Source of the DNA: Biscogniauxia marginata | Taxonomy: Eukaryota > Ascomycota > Sordariomycetes > Xylariales > Xylariaceae | NCBI GenBank assembly: GCA_022695795.1 | Contig: MU404271.1 | Span: 1 to 17,090 of the forward strand | Length of the DNA: 17,090 bases | Direction of reading: 5' to 3' | In this document: one piece after another, positions 7,949 through 17,090 of the stretch | How positions within the stretch are numbered: the first letter of the stretch is position 1 | Layout: the number at the start of each line of letters is the position of its first letter | Notes under the pieces: model-generated | The model's database searches: none | What the model saw: only the letters and a program-made list of their open reading frames with translations | Told to the model about the DNA's origin: nothing | Program-made: the position numbers and the translations under genes

Positions 7949-10362
7949 ATGGCATCAGGTGCAGGAAATCCGTCCGACACTGCCGCGTCGTCCGGACCGA
8001 GTCTCGGAAGGGGTGATGGGAACGCGAGAGGGAGAAGCCGAGGACGTGGTCGAGGAACTATGAATCCGCGTGGGGGCACTGGAAGGTCACAACGAGGTAG
8101 AGGTCGAGGGGGCCGGGGGGCAAGAGTAGGAGAGGAAAGCAATGCTTCGATACCGGCTCAAACGAAACACCCCGATGTCGTCTTGCCGCCGCCCCGAGTC
8201 CAAAGCACAACCGAAGGCGCAGACGAAGGTGAAGATGTAGAGGCTGAGGTTTGCTTCATTTGTGCCAGCCCCGTTGTTCACCAGTCCGTGGCCCCTTGCA
8301 ACCACAGGACCTGTCATATCTGCGCCTTGCGCATGAGAGCACTCTATAAGAATAAGGAGTGCGCGCATTGTCGTGTACGTCTCCCAATGCCCTGCTCATA
8401 TATGAGGTGATGCTCCGACTGACGTTCTGCCCCTCCCAGACCCTGGCGCCGTTTGTCATGTTTACTGACGATGCGACGAAACGATACCAAGACTACTCTG
8501 ACCTTGATGTTACGAGCACTGACGATAATATCGGCATCCGGTACACGAACGAAGATATCGTCGGGGACACTGTATTACTTCTTCGGTATAACTGCCCGGA
8601 TAACTCGTGTGACTTCGCCGGCCTAGGCTGGCCTGACCTCCATCGGCATGTCCGTAGCACTCATCACAAGAAGATGTGTGACCTGTGCACGAGAAACAAG
8701 AAAGTTTTTACTCACGAACACGACCTCTTCGCCGACAAGGAGCTTGAAAAACACATGCGCTATGGCGATGATCGGCCTGGTGCCGTGGACCAGACGGGTT
8801 TCAAGGGTCATCCGTTATGTGCATTCTGCGGCCAGCGGTTCTATGACGATGACAAGCTCTACGAGCATTGTCGAAATAAGCACGAGCGCTGCTTTCTCTG
8901 TGATCGGGAGGACCCAAGACAGCCCCATTACTATCGGGACTACAATGCCTTGGAAGAACATTTCAAGAAGGATCACTTCCTATGTCTCGACCGCGAATGC
9001 TTGGAAAAGAAGTTTGTCGTTTTTGGATCCGAGATGGATCTCAAAGCACATCAGTTGAGTGAACATGCCAACTCGTTGTCGAAGGACGTGAGGCGTGACG
9101 CCCGTGTGGTGGATATGGCTGGCTTTGACTTTCGGGAGAGATATCAACAGCCCAGAAGGGGCAGAGACGGGGACAGGGGCGAGGAAAGAAACGGACGAGC
9201 TAGGGGTCGTGATCCGAACGCCGAACCGCTCCCGATCAGTTCAGCACAGCCGCTTCGGAGGGATGAGCTTGCCTTCCAAAGACAGATGGCTATACATTCA
9301 TCCCAGTCCGTGTCCAACCGCACATTTGGTGGTCAACTCTCGTCTAGCACCACAGGCCCGTCCGCGCAGTCGAGTCAGCGTAATATAGTAGCCCCGCCAC
9401 CCACCCGTGCCACTCAAAACGTCCCTACCGCGGATATGGAAGGACTCAGCTTATCCGATCCTAATCTCTCGCCCGACGATCGCGCTCGTCTTGTGCGCCA
9501 TTCCGCCGTCATCGAGCGCGCCTCAAATCTTCTCCAGAATGACAAGGCCAAGCTCGAAAGCTTTCGATATCATATATCATCTTACCGGCAAGACAAGGTT
9601 TCCGCGGCGGCATTGATCGATGTCCTTTTCACCCTATTTTCCGACGCCCCCTCCTCTTCACTTGGTACCCTTGTTCGTGAGGTATCAGATCTGTTCGACG
9701 ACAAGACGAAGGGAGCCAGGCTACAGAAGGCATGGAACGACTGGCGGGCTATCAATGAGGACTATCCAACGCTCCCGGGCCTGAGCGGGATGCACGGGGC
9801 CACAACATCGAGTAGTGGTTGGGCCGCCGCAGCTGCTAGTTCGTCAGTCACGACGGCCGCTGCGCCTAGTCAGCGACACACTACCCGAGTACTCAAACTC
9901 AAGAACTCTACACAGCAGTCTCGACGTTCTACTGTAGAGCAGCCGTCCGCACTATTTATAAGAGGAAATACGAATCGGCCGGCGCCACCGCCGGCAGCCT
10001 CGTTCCCTTCATTGCCATCGAGCAGTGCTCCTTTATCTAGGCCTTCCTCGACACCGCACTGGGGGGGAAACATCACGAGGGCCCAGGCCCCGGCTAGACC
10101 TGTAGCACCTGCCAATCGCGAAGAGGCGTTCCCTGCACTCCCTGCCGCACCTAAGCCTACAACGACGATATTCGGCTACGGATCAGGCAGCGTGCGGAGG
10201 GATGCAGGAGGATCGAGAGGCACCGGGTTCTCGTGGGGAGGAAGCACGGACGAGACACAAACTGGGGCGGGCGGTGCTGGGACCGAGGAAGGCGATGGGG
10301 CTGTTGGTAAGGGCAAGAAAGGAAACAAGGGCCGAAAGAAGGTTCTTGTGCAATGGGGATAG
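7949..10362 (+). CDS. HEL2: RING E3 ubiquitin ligase, Hel2/ZNF598 family
   Basis: This cytosolic E3 ligase of the Hel2/ZNF598 family ubiquitinates small-subunit ribosomal proteins at collided ribosomes, triggering ribosome-associated quality control and no-go decay (established for the family). Two exons, 7949-8374 and 8440-10362, are split by a 65-nt GTACGT..CAG intron in phase 0 with a CTGAC branch site, giving 782 aa. Residues 15-60 are an RG-rich region (RGRSRGRGRG and more), likely RNA- or ribosome-contacting. The RING is at 102-141: C102, C105, C117, H119, C122, C125, C138, C141; the intron falls one codon after the last zinc ligand. Residues 194-351 hold the family's array of C2H2-like fingers (CPDNSC.., CDLC, CAFC, CFLC, ending HQLSEH). 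From 352 on it is low-complexity, except a helical block at about 482-588, and has FPSLP and FPALP motifs near the C-terminus. The tail is basic and ends LVQWG. ATG 7949 is the first in-frame ATG. The gene appears intact. Confidence 0.93.
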
Positions 10363-10819
10363 GATAGGCAGGTATCTTGCTTTTGTGTAGGTAGATATGT
10401 GTATTGGAGCATTTTGTCCGCTCTCTCCTTTGCCAGAAAAAAAAAGAAAAAAAAGGAGAAACAGGGTGCGAAGGTAGATAGGAACCTAAGGTAGATTATA
10501 GTTTTTACTATTTACGTTTCTACACCCCTTACGGTAGTAGCCATATGTTGGATTACTAACAATTCTTCAGGTAGTTAGATTGGGAACCAATCGCATGTGA
10601 GTTACATTATGTAGTATACCTAGTGGAAGACCTGTGAAATCCAGACGTATATAAATTGTTAATCATCGGACGGAGGAAGGGAAGAGCAGATGGGAGATGG
10701 GCCTTATATATATTCCCTGCTCTCCCCTTGGCCCTGTTAATATATCAACCGGAGCAACTCTCATCAGTACCCAGATAGCCGGTATGTTTCAAAATATATG
10801 CCTCTACCAGGAGGTAGAG

Positions 10820-11046
10820 TACACAGGTTAGGTAGGTGTATTTCTATTGGATGCAGTATGCTTGTCTATAAACACCGTTCTACAACCCTAGGTACCTACC
10901 TGTTAATGTCATTACCTAGCAGGAGCCGCCATTCCGGGTTGCCTTGTGGCTTAGCAGAGGGCTATCAGGTACCTAGGCACATGTACTTAGTAGGTAGGTA
11001 GGTATGTATTCTATGTAGGTACCCTGTAGGTAAATACTAGGTATGT
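10820..11046. repeat. Cluster of TACCTAGGTA-like short motifs
   Basis: This is one of the densest groups in the window. It includes GGTTAGGTAGGTG near 10828-10840, CCCTAGGTACCTACCTG at 10886-10902, GGTACCTAGGCAC at 10968-10980, four GGTA units at 10991-11005, and GTAGGTACCCTGTAGGTAAATACTAGGTATG-type copies to 11046. It is entirely non-coding. Confidence 0.75.
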
Positions 11047-11812
11047 TTTAGCCCCCCAGGAACCTTTAAGTGACGGGAGTTAGGTTAAGTCCACTATAAG
11101 TATGTACAGCTTAAGTGCTTATAAGAACACAAACACGCCGTGAGTATCAATTAAGAGAATAAAATAAAATAAAAATAAAAATTAAGCACTTATGATGTTT
11201 GTATTTAAATATCTAGTGAAAGTGTTTATTACCTAGATACTACCTATTCAGGCATAGAATGTTAACGCAATACTTTCTCTAAAGTTGGCGTTCCCATGCC
11301 CTTCTGCCCCTCGTGGTGCAAAACCTCGCTAAGGGTGCCTTGCCCGCTTAAGGTAGGTATGGACTCGTCTCACCACATTGCATCACGGAAATCCTTCCAA
11401 GTTCCAGTTTCTTATGCGGAAGCACGGCAGGATGAGCACACCACGTAATGCCTACACACACATACATGGCACACTCCATATAGAAGCAGGATCGCACAAT
11501 CAGCATTTGATTAATACCAATCTTTCTCCATCTCTCGGCTGTTGATCTATCTCTATTCACTACCTGAACCTACGTGACCTGCTGCCAGAACAACCTCCCT
11601 TGGCCCTGCGATAGACACAAGCAACTGTCCTGCTTTTCATCGGCGCCACCGCATCGCCATCAATCCCGGTCCATCCAATTGAGCCGGCCAGCACAGGCGC
11701 AACCGGGGGTTCTGTCAGTCCGCTTCATCCGTCGGTGTGCGACACCACGCACGCACAGATAATACACCATCGATCGATATCTGCCTCGACCCAGCGGCCC
11801 CAGCACATTTGC

Positions 11813-12177
11813 ATGCATACACACACACACACGTATACTCTGCTACCGCTACTACTACGACTACTACGACTACTACGACTACTACCACTTCCCAGTAGGG
11901 CACATCCACCTTTTCGTCCATCCGTCTCTACCGAGTGGCCCACTTCGCCAGGTTTCAACTCCTGCGAGCCTTTTCATCGACGATCCCGAGCACTATCATG
12001 TCTATGTATATCTGCTGACTGCTTGGTAGCCCAATATTGATATTGGTTCGTCCATCTGGATTCGCTGTTCGACTGTCCAGCACGCCGTCCGTCCAACCTG
12101 CTCGACAAGATAGCATCTCTCCCGCGCCTTCATCACACCGAGTGCTATCGCCTCGAGCGAGCACCGTCTTCATGTAA
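11813..12177 (+). promoter_or_regulatory. Upstream ORFs in the probable IRE1 leader
   Basis: Three upstream ATG-started frames precede IRE1: ATG 11813 to stop at 12040 (75 codons, through the 9-bp repeat); ATG 11998 with TGA at 12016-12018 (six codons); and ATG 12172 followed at once by TAA (12175-12177), a minimal start-stop element 67 bases before the IRE1 ATG. Whether all three are in the mRNA depends on the unknown transcription start and leader introns; the start-stop is the most likely to be included. If transcribed, they would lower basal IRE1 translation. Confidence 0.5.
11815..11892. repeat. CA microsatellite and CTACTACGA tandem repeat
   Basis: An (AC)n run at about 11818-11832 is followed, after CGTATACTCTGCTACCG, by about four copies of the 9-bp unit CTACTACGA (about 11850-11888). 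The unit length is a multiple of three, so an upstream ORF from ATG 11813 reads it as repeated Leu-Leu-Arg. It lies in the probable 5' leader or promoter of IRE1, about 360-430 bases before its ATG. Copy number is likely variable between strains. Confidence 0.8.
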
Positions 12178-12243
12178 CTGCCAACCACCCCCTTTAACCT
12201 TCCACGAATCAATACCACCCAACACCGCGTTGTTGTCTTCAGT

Positions 12244-15200
12244 ATGTTGCGGCGGCCTCCTGGTGAAGGACGGCTAGTCGCCCAGCAGCGCAAGGTCTTC
12301 CTCGCCTTAGCCGTCTTTCTCCTCCCGTGGCTTCAACTCGTCGATGCTCAGCAGCAGCAGCAGCAGGAGTCTCAGCAGCAATCCTCTCCACGACAGGCAC
12401 CGGTTGCTCACTTCCTGAGCGACCACAGCAATGTCGCTATAAATAAACATGACGATGGTTACATGCGCTCTCTTCGACATGAATCCCCATTCGAAGGCAA
12501 CCGGGTCGCAGGCAAACTCGCCGCTACTTCTAAACCTCGTCACGATTCTCACGGCATACCGATGAGGAGCCGCGAGAGCTCCACCACCGCAGCGGATAAG
12601 CTTTCCTACAACGAGAAACAATCTGGTAACATCCCCGTCATTAACGATGCGAGCGCCCTCGCAACTTTGGCTCCGGCTCAACCCGTTCGAGCACCAAACT
12701 CTCCAAGACACATGCCCAGCCTCCTCGCCGGCGCTGGGCTGTCCTCGCTGCAGTCTGCGCGGAATCTGGAGAACTGGGAAGTGGAAGACTACATTCTTCT
12801 GGCGACCGTCGATGGACACCTTTACGCCGTCAACCGCGAATCTGGCGATGAGCGTTGGCACCTTGAGGTCGAGCAACCCGTCGTCGAGACCACTCATCAC
12901 CGGCCCAATATTTCTCTGCTTGATGATGAGACAGACTATGACCGACACCCCCTCGACGATTATATCTGGGTTGTAGAGCCTACACACAACGGGGCTGTCT
13001 ACGTGTGGACACCTTCGGGTTTTGGCAGTGGACTAATGAGCACCGGTTTCACTATGAAGCAGTTGGTCGACGATCTTGGCCCATACGCCGTTCAGAACCC
13101 ACCCGTCGTCTACACCGGCCATAAGAAGAACACACTTATTACCGTCGATGCGGCTACCGGCCGAGTCCTCAAATGGTTTGGGCAGACCGGCTCCCAGGTC
13201 GATCAAAGTGCCACATGTTTTCCTCCAAATAGTCGTCTCGTCGACACAGATAGCGAAGAATGCAGTGATAGTGGTACTATCACTCTCAGTCGAACCGAGT
13301 ATACTGTTAATATTCATCGCCTGGACGATGGCAGGGAGATTGCCACCCTCAAGTATGCTGAATGGGGCCCCAACAACTTCGACAATGACCTTCACCAGCA
13401 ATACCGGTCTACGCAGGACAACCGATACTTCACCAGCCAGCATGACGGCAAGGTATATGCGCTTGTTTACCCCACAGGTGTAACCTCCTTCGCGTTACAA
13501 TTCTCTGTTCCTGTTGCCCGTGTCTTTGACATCGCGAGACCCGAGGATGCCCCACAAGGGAGTAATCCAGAGCTTGTTCTGCTACCTCAACCCACGCTTC
13601 CGATTCGAGATGATGAATCGGCTCATGCGAGAAGCCACAGCGTATTTCTTAACCAGACCAGCTCGGGCAGCTGGTATGCCATGTCGGGCTGGTCGTACCC
13701 TCTCATCGTCAACGCTCCTAGTGCAGAGGTCAATCGAAGGAATCGATGGGATAATGAGCGTATCCGGGCAATGCTTGATGATGCACGCATCAACGAGGTG
13801 CTGGTTGGCGTACATACCCTAGGCAATGCAAGAAGCATGCCACAGTGGCCGGCAAGCCTTCCCCCGAGTTTACCCTCTGACCCCTATTCACACCTGCAAA
13901 TGCCGGATGACTCCGATATCGATTCTCCCGTGCCCACCCCGCTGCCAGAAATGGGAGACTATCCTACGATTGTCGATAAGGTCATTACACTTCCGCAGTA
14001 CGCTGCTGATAGAGTGGTGGATTTCTTGATGAACCCTATCTTGCTCCTGTTTTCCTTTTTCTTCTTGATTCGTTATTATAAAGACTTGATCAGGTGGTCT
14101 AGGCGACAGGTTGACGAGAAGGAATACCTCAAGACTTTAGCATTTGTTCAGCCAACTAGACCTGATCCAGGTACTCCCCTGGAGGTTGCAGATGAGGTAA
14201 TTTCGCCTACGCCGGAAGTAGATGAGAAGGAAGCCGAAAGAGTAGGCAACGATAAAGAGGCCACGCCCCCTACTATTGCAGCCGACCCTGAGGCCGCCGA
14301 GGGTGCTATCCAGATAGAGCAACAATCGGCCGAAGGTGACTCCCTAGAAAAGAAGCCAAAGAAGGCCCACCGTGGTCGAAGAGGAGGAGTTAAACACCGA
14401 AAAGGAGCGAAGCGACAGCGAGAGGCGTCGGATATTTCGGGCGAAAAGACGTCACCAGAGGCAGAGGATGGTATACCGGGCATCCAGAACCTCGGTATCC
14501 AACCCAAGCTAGAGCCTAACGTCACTACCATGAACAATGATCCAGAGGATGTAAGCGGCCCGATCGTCAAGATAGGTGGCATCGAAGTCAATCAAGAAGA
14601 ACAGCTAGGTATGGGAAGCAACGGCACCGTTGTCTTCGCCGGCAAGTTTCACGGTCGAGACGTTGCTGTGAAGCGGATGCTCACGCAGTTCTGGGATATC
14701 GCAACCCAGGAGACTCAGCTATTATTGGAAAGTGATCATCATCCCAATGGTATGACGGCCCTTTCGTTATACATCGTATACTAGCTAACCTACGTTTAGT
14801 CATCCGTTATTTCGCCATGTCTAAAAATGATAGTTTCTTGTATATCGCGTTGGAGCTTTGCCAAGCATCCTTGTCTGATATCATCGACAGACCTCATTTG
14901 TTCCCTGAGCTAGCAAGAGCTGGTGAAATGGACCTACCACGGGTCTTACTTCAGATAGCGCACGGCTTGGGCTTCCTTCATGATTTGCGCATTGTCCACC
15001 GAGATCTTAAACCCCAGAATATCCTAGTCACGATGGGCCGGGATGGCAAGCCACGACTTCTAGTGTCGGACTTTGGGCTTTGCAAGAAACTTGAAGGTGG
15101 CCAGTCGTCCTTTGGTGCGACAACGGCTCACGCAGCTGGTACTTCTGGTTGGCGCGCACCCGAGTTGCTTCTTGATGACGACGCTCGTGAAAATCCAACG

Positions 15201-15944
15201 ATGTCCATGACAAGCACCCACAGTGACTCGAGCAGCCAACTCGTTAGTGCGGATGTCATGCCGAACCGTCGAGCTACCCGCGCTATTGATATATTCAGCC
15301 TTGGGCTCGTCTTCTTCTACGTCTTAACCAAGGGCCTGCACCCGTTTGACTGTGGTGACCGATACATGAGGGAGGTCAACATTCGAAAGGGCCAGTTCAA
15401 CCTCAAACCGCTCGATGTGCTAGGGGATTTTTCCCATGAAGCCAAAGCGCTCATCGAGACCATGCTCCGATCGGATCCCAGAGCCCGCCCATCAGCCAAG
15501 GACGTCATGTCACATCCATTCTTCTGGTCGGCCAAGGAACGGCTTGCCTTCCTCTGTGACGTATCGGACTACTTTGAATTGGAGCCGCGCGACCCACCGT
15601 CGAGAGCATTGATGGAGCTGGAGGCGTGCGCTCCGCAGGTGTGTCGCGGGGACTTCCTCAAGATGCTACCAAAGGAGTTCGTGGAGAGTCTGGGCAAGCA
15701 GCGCAAGTACACGGGATCCAGGCTGCTAGATCTACTGCGGGCGCTTAGGAACAAGCGTTTCCACTACGGTGACATGAACGAGTCCCTCAAGAAGATGGTA
15801 GGGCCCCTGCCGGATGGATATCTCGGGTTCTGGTCGCGGAGATTCCCGAACTTGCTGATCGTGTGCTGTATGGTTGTTTACAAGCTGAACCTCGAGGGGT
15901 TGGATAGTTTCAGGGAGTATTTCAAACCACGGACACCTCTTTGA
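12244..15944 (+). CDS. IRE1: IRE1 unfolded-protein-response kinase/RNase
   Basis: This ER transmembrane sensor detects unfolded protein in the lumen, oligomerises, autophosphorylates and cuts the HAC1/hacA mRNA intron (known for the family). Exons 12244-14749 and 14800-15944 are joined over a 50-nt GTATGA..TAG intron (CTAAC branch site) inside the kinase domain, rebuilding HPNVIRYF; the product is 1216 aa (yeast about 1115). Residues 18-35 are a signal-peptide core, followed by a CAG-coded Gln tract (36-46). The luminal sensor domain is about 165-560, with propeller-type repeats (LLATVDGHLYAVNRESG, LITVDAATGRVLKWFG) and sequons at N222 and N470. The transmembrane helix is about 591-609. The linker has a strongly basic patch at 703-726. 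The kinase has G-loop G789-G794 (GMGSNG), K810, HRD 902-904 and DFG 926-928, then GTSGWRAPELL and a Ser-rich insert. The C-terminal KEN RNase has Y1139, R1152, N1153 and H1157, matching the yeast catalytic residues Y1043, R1056, N1057 and H1061. All key residues are present. Confidence 0.97.
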
Positions 15945-16014
15945 TTACGATAACCAGCCAGGTAGATAGACAGATCTAGATAGCTAAGTTAAAAGAGAGT
16001 GAATTAATAATACC
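15945..16014 (+). other. Start of the IRE1 3' UTR
   Basis: Short non-coding stretch after the IRE1 stop, with AGGTAGATAGACAGATCTAGATAG just downstream. An AATAAA at 16066-16071, inside the AT-rich transition, could serve as the polyadenylation signal, but such a string is weak evidence in A/T-rich DNA. Confidence 0.4.
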
Positions 16015-17090
16015 ATTTCTGCTATTTGAATATTTTTGAAAATATACCTACTTAGTAAATGTCTCGAATAAAAGTAAGTTAAATATTTAAAAAAAAAAAA
16101 TTTAAATAAAATAAATAAACGAAATTATATAATTATTATATAATTATTTTTTATTATTTAAATCGTTTTATTTATTTTTAATATATAATTTATATTTTTT
16201 AAGTTAAAACCTTTTAAAATTAAAATTAATTAAAAATTTTAAAATTTAAATCGTTAAATATCTTTTTATTTATTATATAAATATATATAATATACTTTAT
16301 AAATAAATAAGTTATATAAACAAATAAGTTAGTTTTTATAATTTTCGTAATTTTAATTATTAAAAAATATTTATATAATATTAAAATTAATTAATAATTA
16401 TTATTATTTAAATCGTTTTTTTAGTTTTATATTTTAAAATTTAAATACCTTTTTTATATTAAATATTTAGTTTTTAATATGTAATTAAAGTCGATTAATT
16501 TATAAATAATATATTTATTATTATTATTAAAACGCGTAAAACTATACTTATATATTTTAAAATATATATATTAATTTATTTATTTTAAAACTTAATAATA
16601 TTAATAAAAACTTAAATAACTTATACGATTAAATATAAATAATATTATTTAAAAATAAGTTATTATAAATTAATAATACTTTATAATATTTTTATATAAT
16701 ATTATAAAAATAAAATAAAATAAAATTTATATAATTAATTATAAAATTAAATACTCGAAAATTTACGTTTTATAAAAAAAGTTATTTAATATATTATTAA
16801 TTTAAATAATTAATTATTTTTCTCGTTTTAATTACGTTATTATAATAATAAATATTTTTATTATATAAATATAATATAAAACGAATTAAAAAAATTAAAT
16901 TTTTAATTTCGTATAATAATAAAAATTATTATAAACACGTTTAAATAAACGAATTAATTATTAAAAAACTTTATATAAAAATTTAATATATATATATATA
17001 TATATATATAATTTTAATAAAATAAAGTTTATATTTAAAATAATTATTTAAATTAATATAATAATAATAAATATAAAACGATATAAATAA
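16015..17090. repeat. AT-rich RIP-type block 2
   Basis: From about 16080 the sequence is nearly all A and T with no open frame. My hand count for 16081-17090 gives about 35 C, of which about 18 are in CpG, 13 in CpT, 2 in CpC and 2 in CpA; TpG occurs about once. Near-absence of CpA/TpG with CpG retained is the pattern left by repeat-induced point mutation. The block runs off the window end and begins within about 140 bases of the IRE1 stop. The source element cannot be recognised. A (TA)n microsatellite of about 12 units lies at 16987-17010. Confidence 0.85.

Larger units (their letters stand above)
10363..12243. other. Long intergenic region HEL2 to IRE1
   Basis: The left end holds the HEL2 3' UTR, with an A-rich tract at about 10437-10454. 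The middle (10460-11300) is non-coding, with a motif cluster and an A/T-rich AAATAAAAT stretch at 11157-11186. From about 11560 the plus strand becomes C/T-rich with a CA repeat, a 9-bp tandem repeat and several upstream ATGs, consistent with the IRE1 promoter and a long 5' leader. No recognisable gene is present; frames on either strand here have no domain features. Confidence 0.6.

Noticed and set aside
2334..11046. CRISPR-like array of TACC/GGTA repeats
   Set aside because: Repeats are tiny, irregularly spaced and variable, without unique equal-length spacers, and the genome is eukaryotic.
11715..11958. Minus-strand frames with Val or Ser-Arg repeats
   Set aside because: Produced by translating the CTACTACGA tandem repeat in reverse; no gene evidence.
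12307..12987. 226-residue minus-strand frame inside IRE1
   Set aside because: Antisense to the well-supported IRE1 luminal region; its poly-Leu part is the reverse reading of the CAG tract.
16081..17090. Mitochondrial DNA insertion as source of the AT-rich block
   Set aside because: No mitochondrial gene or open frame is seen, and the CpA-specific depletion fits RIP better.

Overview
The window reads as nuclear DNA of a filamentous ascomycete (Pezizomycotina; probably Sordariomycetes, although the exact lineage cannot be fixed from sequence alone). The reasons are short introns (50-120 nt) with GT..AG ends and CTAAC/CTGAC-type branch sites, intron-poor genes with long gaps between them, fungal-type protein families, and two extremely AT-rich blocks with the CpA/TpG depletion left by repeat-induced point mutation (RIP).

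Layout: 1-803 is non-coding and opens with an extreme poly-C tract. A mitochondrial phosphate carrier of the Mir1 type lies on the minus strand (804-1816, one intron). After a gap comes a truncated, stop-containing relic of a YdeI/OmdA-family gene (2939-3259, plus strand), which runs directly into the first AT-rich block (about 3260-3835). A non-coding stretch follows up to a DEK_C + SWIB protein of the Uaf30/Tri1 type (5542-6662, plus, three inferred introns, one of them in frame and free of stops). Next is a Hel2/ZNF598-type RING E3 ligase of ribosome quality control (7949-10362, plus, one intron). A long gap with microsatellites and upstream ORFs leads into IRE1, the ER-stress kinase/endoribonuclease (12244-15944, plus, one intron). 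The window ends in a second AT-rich block (about 16015-17090).

The four intact genes are core housekeeping or stress genes: mitochondrial phosphate import, chromatin/rDNA transcription, collided-ribosome surveillance and the unfolded protein response. They are transcribed separately, not as a cluster. Hel2 and Ire1 both guard protein synthesis, but their adjacency is probably coincidental.

The more unusual content lies between genes. There is a dispersed family of short palindromic TACCTAGGTA-like elements in almost every gap. There is a RIP-scarred gene relic at the edge of an AT-rich block. There is a very short first exon and a stop-free in-frame intron in the SWIB gene. The IRE1 leader carries a start-stop upstream ORF. 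I found no convincing evidence of a wholly new system such as a defence island, biosynthetic cluster or mobile element with an intact transposase. I saw no tRNA, rRNA or CRISPR array.
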